Positions 8,194-16,846 of a stretch of DNA of 64,000 bases are shown piece after piece. The DNA comes from Pseudomonas entomophila (lineage in GTDB: Bacteria; Pseudomonadota; Gammaproteobacteria; Pseudomonadales; Pseudomonadaceae), in the NCBI RefSeq assembly GCF_013523165.1, contig NZ_JAAMQI010000017.1, forward strand, positions 1 through 64,000. The letters are read 5' to 3'. The stretch's first letter is position 1. Every line of letters begins with the position of its first letter. Below the pieces are notes generated by a model that searched no databases, had not been told where the DNA came from, and was given only the letters and a program-made list of their open reading frames with translations. Made by a program: the position numbers and the translations under genes.

Positions 8194-9162
8194 ATGCAAG
8201 GTTCCGAGCGGCTCAAGGGCTTGGATGTGTTCGTCGCCGTGGCGGACCTGGGCGGTTTCACCGCTGCGTCCGATCGCCTGAACCTGACCAGCTCGGCCGT
8301 GGGCAAGCGCATCGCCCGGCTCGAAGCGCGTCTGGGCGTGCGTCTGTTCCAGCGCACTACGCGGCGCCTGACCCTGACCGAGGCCGGTGCATCGTTCTAC
8401 CGGACGTGCGTGTCGGTGCTGGCGGAACTGGAAGAAGCCGAGACGGCCCTGGTCACGCACGATCACGAGCCGCAAGGGCGAGTCCGGATCGACCTGCCAG
8501 CGTCCTACGGGCGCCTGCACGTGTTGCCGCTGATTCTCGACTTCGTGCGCCAGCATCCACGCCTGCAACCTCACGTGTCGTTCTCCGACCGTTTCGTCGA
8601 CCCGGCGCACGAAGGCATCGACATCGTCGTGCGCATCGGCGGCTCGGACGCCTGGTCCGCCGCCTTGGGGCATCGCTACTTCGGCGCACAACGCCTGGTG
8701 TTCTGCGCGTCGCCCACGTACCTGGCGGCGCATGGCGTACCGCAATCGGCCGCTGACCTGGACCATCACCATTGCGTGGGCTACGCCCACGGCGACGGGC
8801 AGGTCAGCCCCTGGTTCTTCAAGGGGCGCCAGGCGGGCGATCAGGAGCGCCGCGTGGTGCAGACGCGCATCGCGGTCGGCGATGGCGAGGGCGAAGTCGC
8901 GGCCGTGCTGGCAGGCCATGGCGTCGGGCAACTGCCGACCTGGCTGGTGCAGCGGCACCTCGACACCGGGGCGTTGGTCGAGGTACTGCCCACCCTGGCG
9001 ACCGATGGCCTGCCGATGAACCTGGTCTGGCTCAAGAGCCGCGAGGGCCTGCCCAAGGTGCGCGCGCTGCTGGATTACCTGGCCGAACGCCTGGCACCGT
9101 TCGGCAGCCTGGAGCCGACGCGGTCGGCTGGCCATTCAGGCATTGTCGACGCCCAGGGATGA
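8194..9162 (+). CDS. LysR-family transcriptional regulator
   Basis: A 322-residue regulator. The winged helix-turn-helix lies at residues 6-65 (LKGLDVFVAVADLGGFTAA to LFQRTTRRLTLTEAG), and a substrate-binding domain follows from about residue 92. It belongs to the CrgA-like subgroup often encoded beside MFS exporters. The start at 8194 has GGGGAG seven bases upstream; an earlier TTG in frame is rejected. It is divergent from the MFS gene, the usual arrangement for a regulator and its target. Its last 27 bases overlap the 3' end of the opposing LysR gene at 9136-10026. Confidence 0.9.
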   Translation: MQGSERLKGLDVFVAVADLGGFTAASDRLNLTSSAVGKRIARLEARLGVRLFQRTTRRLTLTEAGASFYRTCVSVLAELEEAETALVTHDHEPQGRVRIDLPASYGRLHVLPLILDFVRQHPRLQPHVSFSDRFVDPAHEGIDIVVRIGGSDAWSAALGHRYFGAQRLVFCASPTYLAAHGVPQSAADLDHHHCVGYAHGDGQVSPWFFKGRQAGDQERRVVQTRIAVGDGEGEVAAVLAGHGVGQLPTWLVQRHLDTGALVEVLPTLATDGLPMNLVWLKSREGLPKVRALLDYLAERLAPFGSLEPTRSAGHSGIVDAQG

Positions 9163-10026
9163 AGGGGACGCCAGTTCTTGCCCTTCGAGCAATCCGGCCG
9201 CCTGCGCCAGGATGGCGACGATCTCCTCCCGGACTCGCCGCACCCGAGCGACGGCGCTGTCGGCGTGACCGACCAGCCAGAGCGTTTCCTGCAAGGGCAT
9301 GGGTGTCGGCAGGCGCTGCAACCCCTGCGCCAGAAAACACGGCAAGATCCCGACCCCCAGGCCTGCACTGATCGCTGCGCGCTGACTGTGCAGATGCGTG
9401 GTGCGCAGGTCCGGCTGGCGCCCGGTCAAGGTTTCCAACCAGCCCCTGGCCGGCAGCTGAAGCTCGCCGGCCCAACCGACCAGGCGCACGCGTGACAGGT
9501 CCGTGTTCAGGCCAGGCGCCGCATACAGGCCATACGCCTGCGTGCCCACCCGCTGACGTGTCAGGGCGCCCTGTTCCGGTTTGACCAGACGCAGGGCCAG
9601 GTCGGCCTCGCCTCGGGCGATGCCAATGGGCGTCACGCCCGTCAGACATTCCAGTTGCAGCGCAGGATACTGCCTCAACAGCGGCTGCAACGCCGGCATC
9701 AGGATGTGATCGAGCAAGGTCTGAGGTGCGGCCAGGCGGACGGTGCCGCTTACCGTCTCGCCTGGCGTGCCATGGGCGGTGAAGCGCGCGATGGCCGCCT
9801 CGACCCCCTCGGTCTCGCTCATCAAGCGCTGCGCATCGTCCGTGGGCAGATAGCCGCTGGCATGCCGCACGAACAACGAGGTCCCCAAGGCACTTTCCAG
9901 CGCGCCGATGCGCCTGCCCACCGTCTGGATGCCCACATTCAGATGACGCGCCGCGCCGCTCAAGCCGCCGTGACGCATGACGGCGGCGAAGTACCGCAGG
10001 TCATTCCAGTTCAGGGGGGTGTTCAT
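9136..10026 (-). CDS. LysR-family transcriptional regulator
   Basis: A 296-residue regulator with the HTH at residues 6-64 (WNDLRYFAAVMRHGGLSGAA, then VGRRIGALE) and an effector-binding domain from about 88. It is convergent with, and overlaps by 27 bases, the LysR gene on the other strand. It is divergent from the SnoaL-hydrolase fusion at 10114, with 87 bases between, so that gene is its likely target. Effector unknown. Confidence 0.9.
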   Translation of the reverse strand: MNTPLNWNDLRYFAAVMRHGGLSGAARHLNVGIQTVGRRIGALESALGTSLFVRHASGYLPTDDAQRLMSETEGVEAAIARFTAHGTPGETVSGTVRLAAPQTLLDHILMPALQPLLRQYPALQLECLTGVTPIGIARGEADLALRLVKPEQGALTRQRVGTQAYGLYAAPGLNTDLSRVRLVGWAGELQLPARGWLETLTGRQPDLRTTHLHSQRAAISAGLGVGILPCFLAQGLQRLPTPMPLQETLWLVGHADSAVARVRRVREEIVAILAQAAGLLEGQELASPSSLGVDNA

Positions 10027-10113
10027 GGTTGGAAAACTGTCTTCCCTCTATCGTCATGGGTGTCGAAATGGCGCGCGGGGGATGATAGGTCACCCGTTCA
10101 CAGAGTATCCAGC

Positions 10114-11322
10114 ATGACACAGCAAACACCCGAACAGGCCAAGGCCTTGATTGGACGCTACCTCGACGCCTTCGCCCGGGGCGATGCCCAGGCGACCCTC
10201 GCGTGCATTCATCCACAGGCCATCTGGCATATCGATGGCGATCCCGAGGTGGTCACGGTGGGCCTGCTTCAGGGGCGCGAGGCCATCGCGACCTGGTTGG
10301 CGCGTTTCCCCGACGGTTTCCAGGCACAGACGTTCTCCATCCGCTGCCTGCTGAGCGATGGGCAGGACGTCGTCGCCCTGGGTCGCTTCCGGCACCGCGT
10401 GCTGCCTGGCACGAGCCTGGTCGACAGCGACTTCGCCATTCGCTTCACGCTCAAGGATGGCTTGATCGTTCGTTACCAGATTTTCGAAGACTCGCTAACG
10501 ATCGCCCAGGCACGTGCCACGGGCTCGCCTGCCCGTCAGCTGCCGGTGGAGGGCGGGCGTCTGGGCTGGAACGACGTGGGGAATGGCAGCCCGGTGATGT
10601 TCTTGCATGGGCTGTTCCTGGATCGCAACGTCTGGAACCCGGTGATCGAAGCCTGCGCGGCCACTCATCGCTGTGTGGCGTTCGACATGCCAGGCCATGG
10701 CGTCAGCCAGTGGCGGGCCGGGCTGACGCTTGAAGGCATGGCGCGCACGTTTGCGTTATGGGCACGGGAGAACGACGCGGTGCCTTTGACGATCGTGGGG
10801 CATAGCCAGGGCGGCATGGTGGCGCTGCAACTGGCGGCAGCCTTTCCCGACCTGGTGAAACGTGTGATCGTGATCAACACCAGCGCACGCGAGGAACCGG
10901 CCGAACGCCTGCCCGTCTGGCGCAGGCGCCACGAACGGTTGCTGACGGGCGCAAGCGAACAGGTGTTCAACGAGGTACAGGCTTTCGCCGGTCGACCTGC
11001 GCCCTGTCTGTGGCAATCGGCCGAGCAGGCACGGCAGCGTCAGGTACTGCATCAACAGGCGCCGGCTGGCTTGGCCATGGCCTTGCAAGCCGCCGTGCTG
11101 GAGCGCAAGGACATGCGCGCATGCCTGGCGCGGATTCGTTGCCCGGTCACGGTATTGGCGGGTGGCCAGGACCTTGCGACACCACCTGAGCTGGGCAGGG
11201 AAATTGCCATGTCGGTGCGTCGAGGGGTCATTCAGGTGGTGGAGCATGCCGGGCATCAGTTGCCTACGGAAGCGCCGGACATCATCGCCGAAGCGATCAT
11301 GAAGGATCATCGGGCGGCATGA
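10114..11322 (+). CDS. SnoaL-like (NTF2-fold) domain fused to alpha/beta hydrolase
   Basis: A 402-residue two-domain protein. Residues 1-130 match the SnoaL/limonene-epoxide-hydrolase fold (LIGRYLDAFARGDAQATLAC, then FTLKDGLIVRYQIFED). Residues 148-402 are an alpha/beta hydrolase with oxyanion region HG at 165-166, nucleophile elbow GHSQGG (Ser231), acid Asp353 in GGQD, and His381 in HAGH. All triad residues are present, so hydrolysis or a related lyase reaction on a small organic substrate is likely; the substrate is unknown. The start MTQQTPEQAK follows only a weak ribosome site. It is divergent from a LysR gene that probably regulates it. Confidence 0.85.
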   Translation: MTQQTPEQAKALIGRYLDAFARGDAQATLACIHPQAIWHIDGDPEVVTVGLLQGREAIATWLARFPDGFQAQTFSIRCLLSDGQDVVALGRFRHRVLPGTSLVDSDFAIRFTLKDGLIVRYQIFEDSLTIAQARATGSPARQLPVEGGRLGWNDVGNGSPVMFLHGLFLDRNVWNPVIEACAATHRCVAFDMPGHGVSQWRAGLTLEGMARTFALWARENDAVPLTIVGHSQGGMVALQLAAAFPDLVKRVIVINTSAREEPAERLPVWRRRHERLLTGASEQVFNEVQAFAGRPAPCLWQSAEQARQRQVLHQQAPAGLAMALQAAVLERKDMRACLARIRCPVTVLAGGQDLATPPELGREIAMSVRRGVIQVVEHAGHQLPTEAPDIIAEAIMKDHRAA

Positions 11323-11339
11323 GCTGAGCGTTCGGAAAT

Positions 11340-11374
11340 GGGCTTGCCCGCGATGGCGCGGGTGCAGACGCCAC
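11340..11374 (+). repeat. Partial REP unit, second subfamily
   Basis: GGGCTTGCCCGCGATGGCGC resembles the core of the REP units at 21168 and 29460 but lacks the leading TGTGGGAGC. It lies between the hydrolase fusion and the mechanosensitive channel. The remainder of 11323-11451 shows nothing else. Confidence 0.5.
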
Positions 11375-11451
11375 CCCATCGCCCCCCCCTTCAACGCCTT
11401 CGAAGGGCATGGCGGCACGCGCCGCCATGAAGTCCCTTCGCCGATTGAGGT

Positions 11452-12567
11452 TCAGTGCGCCGCCCCAGCGCTCTGCCGTGGCACACCCTGCGCCTCCACC
11501 GTCACCGGCATCTCCGGCAATCGGTTGTTCATCACCCGCACGTTGCGCACCGGGTGCGCGAAACGCACGTCCAGGTCGCGCAGCCCTTCCAGCAGCTGCA
11601 GGTTGATCTCCTGTTGCAGGTCCATGTAGCGGTTGTAGTCCGGGCTCTGGACGATGTACACGACCTCGAACAACAGGCGGCTCTCGTCGAACGACAGAAA
11701 GTGCGCCCGATCGAAGCGCGTGTCCGGCTGGCGCTCGATGATCCCGCGCAGCATGGGCGACACCGCGCGCACCTTGTCGGCCGGCGTGTCGTAGCTGATG
11801 CCGAAGGTGAAGACGATGCGCCGGGTGTCCATGCGCTTGTAGTTGTGCAGGGTCTGCTTGAGCAGGTCGGCGTTGGAACACACCACCTGCTCGCCGCTGA
11901 GGCTGCGGATACGGGTGGTTTTCAGGCCGATGTGTTCGATGGTGCCGGCCACGTCGCCGAAGACCACGAAGTCGCCGATTTCGAACGGCTTGTCGAAGCC
12001 GATCGAGAGAGACGCGAAAATGTCGCTGAGCACGGTCTGCACCGCCAGGGCCACGGCGATACCGCCGACGCCGAGGCTGGCGACCAATGCGGTGATGTCC
12101 ACGCCCAGGTTGGCCAGAATCGACAGCAACATGATCGCCCAGACCACGATCAGGCCCAGCACCGAGACGATGGTGGTCATGACCGGATTGAAGTGCCCCT
12201 TGTCCTTGTGGAACAGCAGGCCACGCCCCCAGAGACGTACGCAGGCGTCCAGCCAGAGGGCCACCTGCAACGCGAGGACCACGAACCAACCATGGGAAAG
12301 CCCCGCACGCCAGGTGCCGGGCAGGTCGATCAGTTTCAAGGCCAGCAGCAGGGAAAAGACGAACAGCAGCACGCCGCTGGTCCGGGTGACGATGGCCTTT
12401 GCCCAGATGCGGCCCTTGTGACCGCCGACCGTGTCTTCGTCATGGGCCAGGCGCCTGCGCAACAACGACACCAGGCTGCGCAACACCAGATGAATGACCA
12501 CGGTCGCCGTCGCGACGATTCCGATGTTCAGCCAGACCGTCGTGTCCAGCCATGCCTGCCACTGCAT
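11452..12567 (-). CDS. MscS-family mechanosensitive ion channel
   Basis: A 371-residue inner-membrane channel. Four or five hydrophobic helices lie at about 13-36, 60-80, 92-110, 130-153 and 157-190. The last carries the Gly/Ala-rich pore motif VASLGVGGIAVALAVQTVL, which aligns with TM3 of MscS. A beta domain starts near 190 (FDKPFEIGDFVVFGDVAGTI), and a mixed C-terminal domain reaches about 350. It should open under membrane tension and release solutes on osmotic downshock. The start at 12567 has GAGGAGG six bases upstream. It looks monocistronic. Confidence 0.92.
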   Translation of the reverse strand: MQWQAWLDTTVWLNIGIVATATVVIHLVLRSLVSLLRRRLAHDEDTVGGHKGRIWAKAIVTRTSGVLLFVFSLLLALKLIDLPGTWRAGLSHGWFVVLALQVALWLDACVRLWGRGLLFHKDKGHFNPVMTTIVSVLGLIVVWAIMLLSILANLGVDITALVASLGVGGIAVALAVQTVLSDIFASLSIGFDKPFEIGDFVVFGDVAGTIEHIGLKTTRIRSLSGEQVVCSNADLLKQTLHNYKRMDTRRIVFTFGISYDTPADKVRAVSPMLRGIIERQPDTRFDRAHFLSFDESRLLFEVVYIVQSPDYNRYMDLQQEINLQLLEGLRDLDVRFAHPVRNVRVMNNRLPEMPVTVEAQGVPRQSAGAAH

Positions 12568-12691
12568 CGTGCCTCCTCGAAAAAATTCACTGGTAAACAG
12601 TTCCTTTTTCGGAAGGCTCAGGGCTCAGAAGTTCCCGTCGATGTGACCGGGGCCGGCTCGCCGGGTCATGGCGACCGGCCATCTGGCAGGC

Positions 12692-13783
12692 TCAGCGGTA
12701 GCGTTCGAGCCAGTGTGCGTAGGGGGCTGGCAGCGTCCACGACGCCTTGTCGACGCCCAGCTCCTTGGCGGCGAAATAGGCCCAATGGGGGTCGGCCAGG
12801 TGCGCGCGCCCGACCGAGACCAGGTCCAGCTGACCTGCCTCGACGGCTTGGTGAGCAAGTTGCGGGGTACCGAAGCCCCAGGCCGAGGTCACCGGCAAGT
12901 CTGCTTCGCGACGCACGCGCTCGGCGATCGGCCCCATGAAGGCCGGGCCCCACGGGATGTTGGTGTCGGGGATGGTGAAGCCCACGCTCACGCTCAGCAG
13001 GTCCAGACCGCCGGCCTTGAAACGGCGCGCCAGCTCGATGGACTCGGTCAGGGTCTGCTCGTCGCGCCCGTCGTACTCGATCACACCAAAGCGTGCGGTC
13101 AAGGGCAGGTGCTCTGGCCAGACCTCACGCACGGCCGCCAGGGTTTCGAGCAGGAAGCGGCTGCGGTTATCGAAGCTGCCGCCGTAGGCGTCGGTGCGCT
13201 GGTTGGAGTGCTCCGAGAAGAAGCTTTGGCCCAGGTAGCCGTGGGCGAAATGCAGCTCGATCCACTCGAAGCCAGCGTCACGGGCGCGGCGGGCGGCATC
13301 GACGAAGTTCTGCTGGACGCGGGCGATGTCCTCGAGGGTCATCGCGCGCGGCACCTTGGGCAGGTGCTCGCCGAAAGCGATGGCCGAAGGGGCGATGGTC
13401 TGCCAGCCGCGCGGGTCATCGTCGGCGATGTGGTCATCGCCCTCCCAGGGACGATTGGCACTGGCCTTGCGGCCGGCGTGGGCGATCTGGATGCCCGGGA
13501 CGCAGCCGGCGGCCTTGATGGCCTTGACCACCGGAACGAACGCGTCGGCCTGTTCGTCGGTCCAGATGCCTGCGCAACCGGGCGTGATGCGCCCCTCGGG
13601 CGCCACGGCCGTGGCTTCGACCACCAGCAGGCCGGCGCCGCCTCGGGCCAGACCGGCCAGGTGCACGTGGTGCCAGTCGTTGATCAGGCCGTCATCGGCC
13701 GAATACTGGCACATCGGCGGGATGGCGATGCGGTTACGCAGCGTGACGTCCTTGAGGGTGTAGGGTTGGAACAGTGCAGACAT
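12692..13783 (-). CDS. xenA: NADPH-dependent xenobiotic reductase XenA (old yellow enzyme family)
   Basis: A 363-residue FMN enzyme that reduces activated alkenes and releases nitrite from nitrate esters in P. putida. Active-site features of XenA are all seen with this start: Cys25 in PPMCQY, His178 and His181 in ELHFAHGY, and Tyr183. The TIM barrel is complete and the C-terminus LPAPYAHWLERYR is typical. The start at 13783 has AAGGAG eight bases upstream, whereas the longer frame adds eight residues without support. It is divergent from the ArsR-type regulator at 13875 across a perfect palindrome, which suggests direct repression. Confidence 0.93.
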   Translation of the reverse strand: MSALFQPYTLKDVTLRNRIAIPPMCQYSADDGLINDWHHVHLAGLARGGAGLLVVEATAVAPEGRITPGCAGIWTDEQADAFVPVVKAIKAAGCVPGIQIAHAGRKASANRPWEGDDHIADDDPRGWQTIAPSAIAFGEHLPKVPRAMTLEDIARVQQNFVDAARRARDAGFEWIELHFAHGYLGQSFFSEHSNQRTDAYGGSFDNRSRFLLETLAAVREVWPEHLPLTARFGVIEYDGRDEQTLTESIELARRFKAGGLDLLSVSVGFTIPDTNIPWGPAFMGPIAERVRREADLPVTSAWGFGTPQLAHQAVEAGQLDLVSVGRAHLADPHWAYFAAKELGVDKASWTLPAPYAHWLERYR

Positions 13784-13816
13784 GGACAAGCTCCTTGGGA
13801 GGCTCATGTGTTTTCG

Positions 13817-13840
13817 ATAGTTCGATCATAATCGAACTAT
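13817..13840. promoter_or_regulatory. Perfect palindromic operator between xenA and the ArsR-type regulator
   Basis: ATAGTTCGAT, spacer CATA, then ATCGAACTAT: a ten-base-pair perfect dyad with a four-base spacer. It lies 33 bases before the xenA start and 34 bases before the regulator start chosen here. Size, symmetry and place fit an ArsR-family dimer site controlling both genes; binding is inferred. Confidence 0.7.
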
Positions 13841-13874
13841 GGCATTTGATGAAACCCCCGTTATCATGTGCGCC

Positions 13875-14174
13875 ATGCGATCCTACAAACACCCTCACCC
13901 TGATGACTTCATGCTCGAGCGCGTTCTCTACGCCTTGAGCGACCCCGTTCGCCTGGACATCGTGCGCTGCCTGTCCACGGTGGAGGAAGCCAGCTGCGGC
14001 GAGCTGGACGGTGGTCGTCCGAAGTCGAGCATGTCCCATCACTTTCGTGTGCTGCGCGATGCCGGGCTGGTGCAGACCCGTAACGTGGGGACCACCCACA
14101 TGAACTCGTTGCGGGCCGAGGCCATGCAGGCGCGGTTCCCAGGGTTGCTGGCGTCGGTGCTGGCGCAGCGGTGA
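13875..14174 (+). CDS. ArsR-family helix-turn-helix repressor, probable xenA regulator
   Basis: A 99-residue winged-helix protein. LERVLYALSDPVRLDIVRCL at 15-33 and the recognition helix KSSMSHHFRVLRDAGLV at 50-66 are classic ArsR. The ELCVCDL metal-binding motif is absent; one Cys lies at 32 and one at 41, so the effector is more likely an organic electrophile or redox change than a metal. The start is uncertain: ATG codons at 13839, 13866 and 13875 are in frame. The first overlaps the palindrome, so 13875 is preferred, though none has a good ribosome site. Confidence 0.8.
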   Translation: MRSYKHPHPDDFMLERVLYALSDPVRLDIVRCLSTVEEASCGELDGGRPKSSMSHHFRVLRDAGLVQTRNVGTTHMNSLRAEAMQARFPGLLASVLAQR

Positions 14175-14190
14175 GGTGAGTGTGCCGGGC

Positions 14191-14405
14191 GAGCCTGTGC
14201 GCCTGGAGGGTTGAAGCTGGGTGTCTTGGCTGCACTGGCCATGGCAGGGGGACGCTTTTGCAGGACTGTCTTTGTGGGCCCTGGCGGGCCCAATCGCGGC
14301 ACTGGGGCCGCTCCCACAGGGGTCGAGTCGGTCTGGCAGGCCATCGTTGAAGATCGGCTTGTGAGCAGTCCACACCGAGTGCCAGCCTGTGCGTCTGGAG
14401 GGTTG
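14191..14405 (+). repeat. Imperfect direct repeat flanking a REP unit
   Basis: AGCCTGTGCGCCTGGAGGGT at 14192-14211 recurs as AGCCTGTGCGTCTGGAGGGT at 14384-14403, one mismatch in 20. The copies flank the REP unit at 14274. Together with the REP pair this accounts for part of the 693-base gene-free stretch 14175-14867; the rest shows no gene. Confidence 0.6.
14274..14319 (+). repeat. REP unit (forward)
   Basis: GTGGGCCCTGGCGGGCCCAA continuing to GGGGCCGCTCCCACAG. It contains the GGGCC dyad typical of this REP subfamily. An inverted partner lies at 14474-14518, so the two can form a BIME-type structure. Confidence 0.8.
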
Positions 14406-14473
14406 GAAAATTGCGGCACTGGGGTGAACCACACCTGTAGCCGCATGATGGCGTCGCAGGCCATCGCGGTCTT

Positions 14474-14518
14474 CTGTGGGAGCGGCCCCAGTGCCGCGAT
14501 TGGGCCCGCAGGGCCCAT
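14474..14518 (-). repeat. REP unit (inverted partner)
   Basis: CTGTGGGAGCGGCCCCAGTG continuing to GGGCCCGCAGGGCCCAT, the reverse complement of the unit at 14274 with a few differences. Confidence 0.8.
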
Positions 14519-14867
14519 GAAAACAGCCACACCCTACGGCCGAGGAACACAAGCGTCTCAGCCACGCCCCAGGCTCTTCATCAATGGCGCATCTGGATAC
14601 CCGGATGTCGCAATCAGACAACGGCCTGGCGCTGGCAATCGATCGCCCGCCTCGCTTGCTCGCCATACTTGCACCCCTGGAATGACCCTGCGCCACGGGT
14701 CGTTCCGTGCGACACCGCGAGTCGGCAGCCTCGCTTCACAATTCCAACGCTGCGGCGCCCCTGTGCATCGGCCTTTGCGCCTGCACGCCTTTGACCCTCA
14801 TTCGAACAACCTCGCGCCACGCGGCCAGCAAGCGCCCGCGCGCACTTTCGTGAAGATCTGACTGCCC

Positions 14868-15770
14868 ATGCTCGCTACTTCCCTCCCCGGCGCACACGTC
14901 TCGACCGGCCAGCGCACCGCGTTGCTCGTGGCACACCTTGCCGCCGTGCTGTTCGGGCTCACCGGCATCCTCGGTGCCTTGATCCAGGCCGACGCCAGCG
15001 TCATCACCTTCGGCCGTGCCACCGTCGCCTTCATCGCCCTGGGCTTCGTGGCCGGCCTCAAGGGCACACGTCTGCTCGACGCGCTGACCTGGCGCAACCT
15101 GCCCACGATTCTCCTGACCGGAACCTTGCTTGCCGTCCACTGGGTCGCCTTCTTCATCGCCGTCAAGGTGGGGGGCGTGGCCATGGCGACCCTGGGGTTC
15201 GCCGCATTTCCAGCGTTCATTGCGCTGATCGACGTGCTGGTCCTGCGCGAGCGTCTGGCTACCTTCGACACCTTGCTGCTGATGCTGGTCTCGACCGGGC
15301 TGGTCCTGGTGGTGCCATCGCTCGACCTGTTCGACCAAGGAACGCTGGGTCTGGCGTGGGGGCTGGCCTCCGGCTTGGCCTTCGCCGTGCTGACCGTGGT
15401 CAATCGACGCCGCGATGCCAGCATGAACGCCCTGCAGGTCGCCTTCTGGCAGAACGTGGTGGTCGCCGTGCTGGTCGGCCCGGTCGTCTTCGGCGCCTCG
15501 GAGGGCCTTCGGCTACAGGGCGATGACTGGACGCACCTGATCCTGCTGGGCGTGTTCTGCACAGGCCTGGCGCAGTTTCTGTTCGTCAAGAGCCTGGAAG
15601 GCCTGCCGGCGCGCACGGCAGGCATGATCATCGCGCTGGAGCCGGTCTATGCGATCGCCGGGGCCTGGTGGCTGTTCAGCGAACAACCTTCGCTGCGCAT
15701 GCTGTGTGGCGCGTCGGTGATCGTGCTCGCCACGCTGATGAGCGCTGCACGCAAGGCGCCCGCTCACTGA
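14868..15770 (+). CDS. EamA/DMT-family transporter
   Basis: A 300-residue inner-membrane protein with ten hydrophobic helices in two EamA repeats (about 18-145 and 157-292). The repeat signature at the end of each half is visible (FAAFPAFIALIDVLVLRERL, and IIALEPVYAIAGAWWLFSEQ). The family exports metabolites or amino acids; the substrate is not known. The ribosome site is weak. It faces a convergent RIO kinase gene 48 bases downstream. Confidence 0.87.
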   Translation: MLATSLPGAHVSTGQRTALLVAHLAAVLFGLTGILGALIQADASVITFGRATVAFIALGFVAGLKGTRLLDALTWRNLPTILLTGTLLAVHWVAFFIAVKVGGVAMATLGFAAFPAFIALIDVLVLRERLATFDTLLLMLVSTGLVLVVPSLDLFDQGTLGLAWGLASGLAFAVLTVVNRRRDASMNALQVAFWQNVVVAVLVGPVVFGASEGLRLQGDDWTHLILLGVFCTGLAQFLFVKSLEGLPARTAGMIIALEPVYAIAGAWWLFSEQPSLRMLCGASVIVLATLMSAARKAPAH

Positions 15771-15818
15771 CAGGCACGCCCTCCTTTGCCCCTCCGGGCG
15801 ACGGTGGGCGTGGCCAGG

Positions 15819-16712
15819 TCATTGCAACCAGGGCGGTGGCGGCTCCTGGTCCTTGGCCGGACCTTGTTCGGCTTCGGCCCTGCCTGCGCGGCGGCGCGCA
15901 TCCTCGAAGCGGGCTGCCTCGATTTCCCGCAGCACGCCCCCCACATCCGCCTCGTGGGTGTCGTCTTCGTACAGCCCCGTCAATGGCGCATCCGGCGTGA
16001 GCTGCCCGGCCTGGTACAACGACCAGATCTCACGCGCGTACCGCGTCTGCCTGATCGACGGGTCGAAGCGGCTGAAGTAACCGCTCATGTTCTCGACATC
16101 ACGCTCCAGCATGCTGAACGCATGGTTGTTGCCCGCAGCATCCACCGCCTGAGGCAGGTCGATGATCACCGGACCGTCGGGACCGAGCAGCACGTTGAAT
16201 TCGGACAGGTCGCCATGCACCAGGCCGGCGCACAGCATCAGCACCACCTGGCGGATGACGAACTGGTGATACTCGCGGGCCTGCTCCGGCTCCAGCACCA
16301 CATCGTTCAGCCGCGGCGCCGCATCCCCGTCGGCATCGGTGACCAGTTCCATGAGCAGGACGCCGTCCAGGAAGTCATAAGGCTTGGGCACCCGTACACC
16401 GGCGCTGGCCAAGCGGAACAGGGCCGCCACCTCGGCATTCTGCCAGGCGTCCTCGGCTTCCTTGCGCCCGTACTTGGAGCCCTTGGCCATGGCCCGGGCC
16501 TGGCGACTGTTACGCACCTTGCGCCCTTCCTGATACTCGGCCGCCTGGCGGAAGCTCCGCTTGTTGGCTTCTTTGTAGACCTTGGCGCAACGCAAGGCCT
16601 GGCCGCAGCGGACCACATAGACCGCTGCTTCCTTGCCACTCATCAAAGGCCGGACGACTTCGTCGACCAGACCGTCCTCGATCAGCGGTTCAATCCGTTT
16701 TGGTGTCTTCAT
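15819..16712 (-). CDS. RIO1-type serine protein kinase
   Basis: A 297-residue atypical kinase of the RIO family. SGKEAAVY at 25-32 replaces the glycine loop, Lys44 in CAKVYK should bind ATP, the catalytic loop is HGDLSEFN (Asp169) and the metal-binding Asp185 lies in IIDLPQAV. Eukaryotic RIO kinases act in ribosome maturation; the bacterial targets are unknown. The C-terminal 50 residues are charged and disordered-looking. The start at 16712 was chosen on family N-termini (MKTPKRIEPL); the ribosome site is weak. Confidence 0.88.
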   Translation of the reverse strand: MKTPKRIEPLIEDGLVDEVVRPLMSGKEAAVYVVRCGQALRCAKVYKEANKRSFRQAAEYQEGRKVRNSRQARAMAKGSKYGRKEAEDAWQNAEVAALFRLASAGVRVPKPYDFLDGVLLMELVTDADGDAAPRLNDVVLEPEQAREYHQFVIRQVVLMLCAGLVHGDLSEFNVLLGPDGPVIIDLPQAVDAAGNNHAFSMLERDVENMSGYFSRFDPSIRQTRYAREIWSLYQAGQLTPDAPLTGLYEDDTHEADVGGVLREIEAARFEDARRRAGRAEAEQGPAKDQEPPPPWLQ

Positions 16713-16846
16713 CGGGTGTTTTCTGGATACTGCGTGGCCGAACACCGGGCCATGGTCTCACAGGTGACGGCAATACGCTTGCCTGTCGAAACGCCCATGG
16801 CCCGGACCTGCCAGGCTGCCCGGCCTGGGCCGGACAGCCTTTTGCC

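Noticed and set aside
13839..13874. Earlier ATG for the ArsR-type regulator
   Set aside because: It would place the start codon inside the perfect palindrome and add 12 residues with no ribosome site.
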